Below are positions 54,300 to 62,779 of a stretch of 62,779 nucleotides of DNA, one piece after another. The DNA is from Bremia lactucae (Eukaryota; Oomycota; Peronosporomycetes; Peronosporales; Peronosporaceae): NCBI RefSeq assembly GCF_004359215.1, contig NC_090621.1, positions 3,360,275-3,423,053 of the forward strand, written 5' to 3'. Below the pieces are notes generated by a model. It made no database searches. It saw nothing but the letters and a program-made list of their open reading frames with translations, and was not told the origin of the DNA. The translations under genes and the position numbers were made by a program. The first letter of the stretch is position 1; the number at the start of each line of letters is the position of its first letter.

Positions 54300-56165
54300 C
54301 CGTGTATCCAATAAACGGTCAATCTCCCAAGAGAAAGACCCTAAACTTAGTCAGTGTATATTTCATGGCAAGGGGTTCCTTGTCTTGCACTGGGTAGTTG
54401 CGTTCAGCTAATTGAAGCTGACGTGATTGACAACAGACGACGCGCTCTGCGCCGTCTTTGTCATATTGCATTAACACAAAGCCAACTTCTCAATCGCTGG
54501 CGTCACAAACCTCATGAAAGGGTCGGTCTTGGTCAGCAATCGCCAAGATTGGCGATTGCATCAAGCTTTAACCGATAGCCTCAAAGAAACGCTGCCAATC
54601 AGCGTTCCATGACCACTTAACATTTTTTTTTAAGCAAAGAAGAAAGATGTACCGTCATTTCGGCAATGGCGTGAGTACTTGTGCAGGTACGCCGCCAAAC
54701 CAAGGAACTTTTTATGTCGCTTTACATCGACTTGCACAGGCCAATCGGTGATCGTCTTGATCTTTTTTGGATCCGGTCGTACACCGTTTGCCCTTAAGAA
54801 GTGGTATTCTTGCTTTCAGCGAATATACACTTCTTGAGATTTGCAAACAACTTCTGATTACGCATAAGTGCAAAACCTTTCGGACGTGGGTACGACGAAC
54901 TTCAACATCCGACTTTCCGTTCATGGCTCAACAATGAACTAAGACGTCATCAAAATAGCTTCGTGTAGAATCCCGCACCGATCTCAACAGATTGGTTTCA
55001 CATCTGTTAAATATCGCAGGGGCATTACTAAGTCCCTGTTGCAAGACTAGCCACTCCCATAGCATACCGCTTGGGGTGCTCACTTCTGTGAACGGAATAC
55101 CTTGTTCGCGCATAAGGAACTAGTAGAATCCATCCATCAGATCCATCAACGTAAAGATAGTACTCTTTGGCAAACCATCAATGACAACATCTTTTCGTGG
55201 TATCGACGTTTGAGCCGGTACAGTTGTAACGTTCGGTTTATTGAAGGCATGCACTATCCGCCATCCTCTTGTTGCTTTCACACAGAAGGTCGGAGAGCTA
55301 TATTGGGAAGTTGATTTCCTTTAATGGCCCGCTGCTAAGCGTTCAGCAAATAATTTGTCGATCGCTATTACTTGTTCACGAGGCAATGGCCATTGCTTCA
55401 TGACACAGCATTTCAAACCTGGGATTAGGTCAATTTCGTGTCAAGTGCCTTTATCCTGAAGCAACTCGCACGATGCTGATTCAAGGATAACATTCTTAAT
55501 TCCTTGAATCGTTATATAAAGGATTTGTCTTCAAAGACTCCCAGGTTATGGACGTAAAACGTTCATCTGAGTCTTCTCATCGAGGACACTTTCGTCGATC
55601 GATAAGCTACTGAGAATCCGTTCGTTCTCAGGAAATACTTTTGCCGACAGAATATCGGCCACGAAGTTGTCATCTGTGACAAGTACGCGGATCTGCTTGA
55701 CTTTGCCACTAAGCAGATCACGCAAGAAACGTTTCGGCCCTAGCGTTGCAGTTGAGATATCTCCAAAGTTAACTTCGGAGGCGCTAATAGATCAAGTGTA
55801 TAACCGCCTACACTTGATTTATTGTTTACTAAGACATTGATTGTCTCACATTTCTTCTTTGGAACTTATTTCCAAATGTATCTGGGAACCTATAATTGAG
55901 GTTTCCGGGGACTTATTCCTAAAAAAAATATTCAGGGGGTATTCTACCCAACTGCCTCTAGCTGTGGCTGCGCTACCACGGCGACATCCTCTACGATCGA
56001 CTCTCCAGCCGATCTAGGACTTTCGCACTGTCTCCTATAGACTGGCGTCTTAAGCTTTCTTGGATGCTGCTTTTTAAGCAAGCATCCTTGTTTCGTACCA
56101 CTGAGCTTATTCGAGTGGTCGAACTTCGATGCTGCCTGTGCTTATGCACAGCCGTCGGGATCAAA
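54300..56165 (-). pseudogene. pol remnant of a family B element (RNase H, RT, protease-side)
   Basis: Minus strand: RT 55330-54920 (VSTPSGMLWEWLVLQQGLSNAPAIF, SYFDDVLVHC at about 54935), connection 54924-54712, RNase H side 54640-54354, and the upstream linker up to about 56165. No LTR is attached on either side. Heavily mutated. Confidence 0.75.
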
Positions 56166-56450
56166 CTCCACAATGTGTTGGTTATTCACACTGAGGTATT
56201 GAGCAGTCATGCATGCTAACGAAGTAAGCCATCGCACACACTCGTAGGACATCCACACGCTTATAGACGCTCCAAGACTTTCATCTATTTTGTTGCGTCC
56301 CCATAAAACTAGCCTTTCTTCATTGATTTTGCCTTTGCAAATTTTTACGCTCCCAAAAACGAAATAATTTTTACATGCTAACAATTACACATTTTTATTT
56401 TATGCAACAAAAACACCTTGACAGCTTAATTTGAGTTATTTTAAAAAGAA

Positions 56451-57211
56451 TCAATTGTCATCCAAATGCATGACCTTCTTAGCAATAAACATTGCCACAG
56501 CTTTTCTTTGACTGTCGCATTTTAAATGTGTACTTAACAATTCTTCGTATTGCTCTACAAGTGATGTGTGCAATGGATAGTGCTCTTGTTCCTCTCCAGA
56601 CGTTGCCACCACCACCACTTTTTCGATGAACTTATTCCCCATTATGCTCCGTCTATTAAAAGCTTGCCTTTATCAAGCGTACCACTGCTCTTCCGTCTAG
56701 GTGCGAACGATTGTTTCATCGCCATACTGATGCTTTGAGCTTCACACAACTGTACACACTCCATCATGCGTCTTTGAGAACGCCGCTTGCTCTCAAGCTT
56801 GCGCTGGTTCTGATTCGCTTTGGAGCGGTGGCGTTCACAGAGATTATGGCGCTCCCCATTGCGCTTGGTCGTTCGTGGATTCCAACATTTTTTGTTGCGG
56901 TAGCGACATAGCAAAGAGTCCATTATAGCCACGTTTTTTTGTATTGTCGTCACCTTGGGATGCATCCAACGTGGCATGTCCAATGACTGGACATGCATTG
57001 GCCGTAGAGCTGCAGTCACAGTAGTGAGAAACCGAATCGGTGGGAGGCGCATTGGGACATGCAGAGCCGCAGACGCTGAGAGCATGTGTAGGTTGAGGCT
57101 TTCGATCGAGCTACAGGGACTCGTTACGGTCATTGAGAGCGCCTGTTTGGTATCAAAAATAGTTTTTTTCGTGCCATTTTCTGGCAGTGTTTTGTTTAGT
57201 AAGTGGTCCAT
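56451..57211 (-). CDS. Cys/His basic-domain protein, probably one gene with a frame break
   Basis: The first frame (57211-56642, 189 aa) holds a putative zinc-binding motif CX6CX12HX2CX2H (from LCRYRNKKCWNP to LCERHRSKAN) followed by a basic NQRKLESKRRSQRR stretch, a combination I associate with oomycete nuclear proteins. The second frame (56642-56451) starts MGNKFIEKVVVVATSGEEQ and overlaps the first stop. Upstream of its Met the second frame stays open (QAFNRRSI), so a one-base indel near 56665 could join them; I found no in-phase intron. Function unknown; DNA binding is inference. Confidence 0.6.
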
Positions 57212-58402
57212 TACGAGGGACGTTTGCTACTCGTGTTTCCAAAAAAAATAATGACGGATAGGGAGCAGCTACACCCGAATAAGTAGTTTGTAAGGTTTAA
57301 TTGGTACAATTGAAGCGAGTTGGATTTGTTTTTAAAATGATATCCCATGTGAGCCAGGCGCGTATGTGTGGAGATCAATGACTGGACTTTATGGGCTACG
57401 TTGTGGTGTCTTTTGTCAAGATTCTTTGCTCAAATCGTATAGAGAGGTTCATCCTGTGAACCTTTTAGAATGTCTTTAAGGCACGTTTTGAGCATAATTG
57501 ATTGATATTGTCGTCGCGTCGCTTTTGAGATTAATTACGCACTTCTTCAAGATGGTGATGCAAAATTACGCAAAAGAATGATTTTTTAGGTTCCTTCCGT
57601 TCATGGATGCCCTTTTCTTCCGTGAATTCAGCAGCTGAGGGACTCATTTGGGCCACAAAATATGTCATATCGTTCTTTTTAATTTAAAACGTCCAAGGGA
57701 TTGCTAGAAATGAACGCCAAAAGTGTCACGCCATCATCGTATTTTGAAAATTTTTAAAATCTATGAACATTACATGAAAGAACGTGACTTATTATATAAT
57801 CGAAACTTTAGAAAGGGCCAAAATGATATAGAAGCGTCTTGACATGTACCATTTATGACGTGATCAAACTTGAGATGGGTCAAGCACAAATCGAGTACAG
57901 CTGAACCGCCTCTTTTGCAGTATCTCCGAGTTGGAATACAGAAGATTTGATCTTTGAGGTGGTATACATTCGTTTTCCAGTATACGTGCATGGTATTTAA
58001 CGCCGCTTTTTTAGTGTTTAAGGACCCAAAAACCGACTTTGTGCTCTAAACTAGATGCACTTTGACCCTAAAGTTGCTGCTATTCACCGATAACATACCT
58101 TCACATCGTCTTTAAATATTGATATTTGCAGTGCAACCGTTGGAAAGGTCACAACTCTTTAATTGTCTAACGCACTTGAGCTAAATACGCTGTGATTGAA
58201 TTGCATTGTCTTTTCCGTAATTCGTTGCTATTTTGAGAAACTTTAGATATGAATAATAAGTCTTAGAGTTTGGTACAGTGCAGCTTGTTTAAAAACTTTG
58301 GCAAATAAATGTAAACGAGACCATTATAAGAAAAAAGTGTATTGAGACTGGCTGTCTATTATAATCTCTTGAATAAATGCAACTGTTGTTGGCAACATGC
58401 CT
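57212..58402. other. Intergenic, 1.2 kb
   Basis: AT-rich; no gene, LTR or tandem repeat recognised. Confidence 0.5.
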
Positions 58403-58651
58403 TCAGTTTTCGAGTTTGTCACCAATATGATTAAAAAAATTGGCCGTGTCTGTAGCGGCATTACCGACTCCTTTAAACGCTTTACCAGTTGTATTCCCAA
58501 CCTTCGCAACAGCATGATCAGTCAAGTCTGCAGCTTCCTCTTTCGCTTGCTGTGCGGCATTGTCAGTGGCATCACCAATGTTATTAAGGTAATCCGTGAA
58601 AAAGTTGCCTGACGCAACAGAGAGGAACGCGAGATACATCAAAACACGCAT
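58403..58651 (-). CDS. Small secreted protein, 82 aa
   Basis: Signal peptide MRVLMYLAFLSVASG. Mature chain NFFTDYLNNIGDATDNAAQQA, then AAADLTDHAV-like Ala/Asp/Lys/Gly-rich helices with repeated GN/VGN steps. No cysteine and no RXLR. Resembles 33362-33589 in signal peptide and first mature segment. An overlapping plus-strand frame (58397-58612) is its antisense shadow. Confidence 0.65.
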   Translation of the reverse strand: MRVLMYLAFLSVASGNFFTDYLNNIGDATDNAAQQAKEEAADLTDHAVAKVGNTTGKAFKGVGNAATDTANFFNHIGDKLEN

Positions 58652-59505
58652 TCTTGTTGAAAACGGTCGTTCGGGTCTAGTGTTGCGTGTTGATGCAATT
58701 CTTGTCGATTTAGAAATGAGCCGAAGGATGTTGCCAGTGTCTTAAATCGATCACAGTAATTATATAAATACAAGTAATGAGAGCGAGTTCGGGCATCTGT
58801 TTGCGACAACTCAATTAAAACGACGAAGGAATATACATTGGAAGCGAAATCATTTTGAAGAAGGAAAAAAATAAATAAATTGCACGATTTTAGCCTTGAT
58901 CGTTCGATAGGTAGACGTGCACCGCACGGCCACGCAGTGTGTTTGCCAAGTTAATTTTAAGTAGCAAGGCGCCATTGAAGCGTGACTTCATGGAGACAGG
59001 CCGATACTATCCTACGAAATTGTTGCCGCTAAAGTACTCGTTTTTATGTGAAGGATGGAAGGATGGTGCAGCTTGACGATTAGTAGACACTAGGAATTTG
59101 TGTCGAGCGACTAATTGCGAAGATGGTGAGGGACGCGCAGCCCGTCTGTTAAGAATGCAACTTTTTTAATTGCCTGATAGACTTGGGATGTGGTGTTTCA
59201 AGTTCCAGATGGGTCTCGTTGCTTTCGACAAAAACCACATGTCTAGCATTAAGATGTGCTCTTGTGGACTTGCCATCGATCAACGTAGTAACGACATGTC
59301 TTTGGTGCAAGCATTTTTTTACAAATTGCAGGCAGTTTTTTCTCGTCTTTGACAAACATAATATTCTTTAGGTGTCATACAAGTTTCAGATACAACAAGG
59401 AGACTAACTCTTGAAGAAGTTCTGCTCGTTACCTAATATTTGAAAACCCATAAGAATAAGCATAAAGAATACAACGGCCACAGACAAAAACTGCTGCGGC
59501 CACAG
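58652..59505. other. Intergenic, 0.85 kb
   Basis: Upstream region of the secreted protein. A 68-codon minus-strand frame (59149-59355) has a plausible segment (HLNARHVVFVESNETHLELE) but no relatives that I know. Confidence 0.4.
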
Positions 59506-59600
59506 CGTTAAGTACACTTTGTGTACTCTGGTAAAGTGACGACACGGGAGCGGTGAGCCGTCTCCTCGTGCGCACTTACCAAGTAGGAAGTAGTTTTTTA
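59506..59600 (-). repeat. LTR-A fragment (minus)
   Basis: Contains, inverted, the GTGCGCACGAGGAG...CCGTGTCGTCACTTTACC stretch of LTR-A. Confidence 0.65.
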
Positions 59601-59610
59601 ATACTTTAGC

Positions 59611-60123
59611 CCGTTAAAAAACGGGCTAAAGTAGCCCTAATGTAACACAGTCCCGTTAAGTACACTTGGTGTGCTTAACGGAATGATCAATTACTTAAAG
59701 AAAGTAATTAGACCCACCACTCGGGTGTGGTTTATATTTTTGAGCAACCCTTGTATATGTGATGCAAATAGGTGCATTCACATTAGGAGGTATGACGCCT
59801 AGCGTCATCCGTGACGCGAGATATCTAATAGATACGCTCGCAATACATATTAGTGTTATCTACAGAGATGACATTTTTGATTGGTAAAAATACGTATTTA
59901 TATTTAATGCGATTGAATATAAATCAGTCTAAAAACTACTCTCTACTTGGTAAGTGCGCACGAGGAGCCGGATTACCGCTCCCGTGACGACACTTTACTA
60001 GAGTACTTCGTACGTTGGGTGAGGTCGCTAATGCACTTACCACAACTACCTCGCTGCACGCAAGAGAAGCTGGTTTAACCGCTTCCTCCCGCTGTGCTAG
60101 GGTGTGTGTCTAAGTCGCCTACA
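59611..60123 (+). repeat. LTR, family A (plus)
   Basis: Starts at ACGGGCTAAAGTAGCC after a TAGCCCGTT..AACGGGCTA hairpin formed with the preceding minus fragment; ends GCCTACA. Confidence 0.78.
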
Positions 60124-60125
60124 AG

Positions 60126-60486
60126 TTATCAGAATGATTTATATTTAATCGCATTAAATATAAATACCTATTTTTACCAATCAAAAATGTCATCACTGTA
60201 GATAACACTAATATGTATTGCGAGCGTCTCTCCGAGATACCTCGCGTAACGGGTGACGCTAGCCATCATCCCTCCTTATGTAAATGCACCTATACCGTTC
60301 AGCTATAATCTCTTATATATCTACATTTAGCACCCGACGGATTAAAAATTAACCAATATATAAAAAGTTCGTCAAATGCCGATTTAAAAATAGGTAATGC
60401 TTTACCATTATGTAATATACCTATTGGCAGTTTTTACATAACTTAACGGGGCCTGTGTAAATTAGGGCAACTTTAGCCCATTACAA
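60126..60486 (-). repeat. LTR, family A (minus, truncated and altered)
   Basis: Inverted relative to and abutting the previous LTR. Its middle (about 60297-60440) is unrelated sequence replacing the usual block. The outer end AACTTTAGCCCATTACA is normal. A minus-strand polypurine tract and antisense ORF follow, so this is the 3' LTR of the element running to the right edge. Confidence 0.72.
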
Positions 60487-60617
60487 TATTCCCTCTTTAA
60501 GAACGAATTTACATTATGAAATTCGTTAAAGAGGAAGGAGGAACTGCGAGCTCCTTTACGCGCCGCTAGTTCTCTTATTCACTCTAGCGACCTGCGTTTT
60601 CATACACGGCGCCAAAG

Positions 60618-61105
60618 ATGCCACTTAAAAGGGGCCACGTTGGTGGGTCGTCTGCGAAGACGCCCACTCGACCTCGCGCTAAGCGCACTCGCCGCGTTAA
60701 CACGCCGACAGCTACTGCTGCTGTCGCGTTAACGGGGCTAAAAATCCATCCCACTTTAACAGTGAAGGGGTTCATCCGTCGCTCATTGTCGACTACGTTG
60801 AGTCGACACCGTTGCCGTCACCTCATATTAGTGATGCAGACAACGAGCACATGAAGAAGGATGATGGCGCATTATTTTCCATCCATACTTCTCGCATGGC
60901 TCACAACATGGAGACAGTAACATTCACGAATGCTTTCTCGTCGTCTACGCTAGATAGCGCAGCGACAGGTAATGAGAACGCTGCCCATGAAGGCGCAGTC
61001 GCTTCACCGTTAGGTGAAACTTCAACGTCTTATGATCAGACCATAATCCGTAATGGTTCGGACATAGAGGATTCAGAGTCTAAAGCTCCGCCGACGGACA
61101 CGTGA
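60618..61105 (+). pseudogene. Antisense ORF of the right-hand family A element, frameshifted
   Basis: MPLKRGHVGGSSAKTPTRPR through AAVALTGLK, then a frameshift near 60740 after which GVHPSLIVDYVESTPLPSP and SDADNEHMKKDDG continue. Opposite to the integrase on the minus strand. Confidence 0.7.
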
Positions 61106-61430
61106 ACGTGCTCAGTCGGTGTCACAAGCCAGTCGTTTTAGACGTGGCTATGTGACGGGTGGCATATTACTGATGCCCCCTCCATCTAAATAACGTCGTT
61201 TAAACAGGTCAAGAGCGTCGCTCCTAAAGCGTGCTCTTCTTGACACTCATAATTATTATGGCGTCTTTAAATCATGGAGGGCTCAGGGAAAATCGCTTAG
61301 GTGTTTTTCCCGATCCCGGTCGTGTTGCATACAAATGACACGCCAAACCAATTCGAGGCGGAAATTTTACACGCATTCATCCGCATTCCGATGCGCTGAA
61401 ACAGCGGTCGCAGCGAGTTAATTTCGCCCC

Positions 61431-62779
61431 CTAAGAAATCATAGGCGCTATTGTACCCCTGCTTCTTCTGACAACGCTACTTCTGCTAGTCCATTTGAGA
61501 CAAGCGAAGAGATTTGAACTGGTGCTTCTACTTTCATAGGCAGCCACCAAGCCGAGCACATCAATACGTAGGGTATCGATCGGTTCCCAAGAGTCAAAAC
61601 TCTTCCGGTATCCTTTCCATTGGACGAGGATCTGATACCCTTGCCTCACGGAGCGGTGGGCAAGCAACCTTCCAACAAGGAAGCGTTGATTCCCACCCGC
61701 ATCCATCAGTGCAGGCGGGCCCGATAGGAGTGGCGATCTCGCCCAACTACTCGCGGCTGCCTTACCTTCGTCCGTTAAGTCACCGGCGTTAAGCGCTGCT
61801 GAACAACGTATTGCGGATCTCGAGGGCCAAGTCTCACGACTGACCTCGGATCTCGTTGATGTCCGAGCGAAGGCTCGTCAGGGTTATGAACTCCTGAAGA
61901 CTCGCTTGGACCTCTTTTAAAGGATAATGCTGAGGGATCCGCGTTACTCGCGTGATGTATCCCGCTCTCCAAATCCTGTTCGTGGTGGGAGGAGTCGGCC
62001 CGATAGTTTTTCACCTTCACCGTCCTTCTCATTCGAACGACGCTCGACTCACAGTCGGCATCACCATCGGTCTCCTTAGACGGATGGGGATATGTGACCT
62101 TATTTGGGTCTACATACCGTTTCAGACGACCCATGTACAATACGGGTGCGTCTTCATATACGGGAGAACCGTGAGCCTATAATTTAGGTCTTCAACCTCT
62201 TCTACCACCGTGAAGGGCCCAATGAAGCGCGGAAGCAACTTCGTAGCACCTCCAGGCAGTACATAATTTGCATTTTTAGGTAGGGTATCAGTACTTGATA
62301 GTACTTTTTCACCCACTCTAAAGCGTTCATTATTCTTGCGACCATTTCGGTCCGCATATTCTTTTTGCTTGTCCATAGCGCTTGCCATCGCGTCACGGAC
62401 TTAACGTCTGATGGCTAATCGCTGATCCACAAAGCGTTGAGCCTCGCTCACGCTTTAAGCATCAAACTCGCCTATGATACCGCCGAGAGGTCGGTCATTA
62501 GGCGTAGTTTTATTGACCACTGCTAAACTGGCAGGGTCACTAGGGCAAGGTTTTGTCTTTGAGATGATACACTCATGGGTCATCGTCATATTGACGAAAC
62601 TGTTTCCCTATTTCGCACCGAGCACAGTCTGGGGCCCTCCTCCACTTAGACTCGGGCTGCGCACAAACGAGACTGGCGTCCGAGGATAGTGCAGTCCGTT
62701 AATATAAAAGGTGTCTCACCCGTACTGGCGTGGACACTGTTATTTATAGCGAACTCCACAAAGGGCAATTGCTTGCTCC
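61431..62779 (-). pseudogene. Integrase C-terminus and chromodomain (family A chromovirus-type)
   Basis: Minus strand from the right edge: integrase end (VVNKTTPNDRPLGGIIGEFD), then the GPF/Y module (62388-62122: LLPRFIGPFTVVEEVEDLNYRL), YMGRLKRYVDP (62140), and a chromodomain at 61706-61500 (FLVGRLLAHRSVRQGYQILV, WKGYRKSFDSWEP). Chromodomains can steer integration to marked chromatin. Frameshifted. Confidence 0.8.

Noticed and set aside
58397..58612. Plus-strand 71-codon ORF
   Set aside because: Antisense shadow of the secreted protein, which has the better signal peptide and composition.

Overview
This is eukaryotic nuclear DNA, most likely from an oomycete (Peronosporales-like; inferred, not proven). 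Genes are compact. Their spliceosomal introns are short (54-80 nt) with GT..AG ends and often a CTAAY branch site, intergenic gaps are often under 200 bp, and the gene island is walled in by decayed Ty3/gypsy LTR retrotransposons. One bZIP-like/START-like gene and one Cys/His basic-domain gene are of types I associate with oomycetes.

Layout: 1-6348 is nested LTR-retrotransposon wreckage. 6413-13482 is a dense housekeeping block: PRPF18; a gene I reconstruct as CPSF30 zinc fingers + YTH + DCD + KH; eIF2B beta; NCA2. 13483-17333 is gene-poor. 17334-21005 is a second retroelement cluster containing a 100-N gap. 21413-31700 is a second gene block: PX/OTU-like protein, GINS subunit Psf2, a small membrane or secreted protein, an RRM/CCCH protein, a protein kinase, a bZIP-like/START-like regulator, and a small spliced secreted protein. 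A related secreted protein lies at 33362. 34041-56200 is almost entirely gypsy elements of three families (called A, B and C here). A Cys/His basic-domain gene (56451-57211) and a third small secreted protein (58403-58651) follow. 59506-62779 is family A again, with integrase tail, chromodomain, antisense ORF and inverted LTRs.

Two signals stand out. First, family B elements (LTR, gag, pol and an antisense ORF) are built from back-to-back short perfect inverted repeats, about one hairpin per 20-50 nt even inside coding sequence, far more than chance allows; host genes in the window do not look like this. Second, families A and B both carry an antisense ORF between integrase and the 3' LTR, and the two proteins share a PSLxVDY core.

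Several gene models were corrected by hand from reading frame and splice phase: two apparent genes join into the CPSF30-YTH-DCD-KH protein across a 58-nt intron; the bZIP-like gene gains its true C-terminus across a 74-nt intron; NCA2, eIF2B beta, Psf2 and one secreted protein were assembled from 3, 6, 8 and 2 exons. No RNA genes and no CRISPR arrays were recognised.
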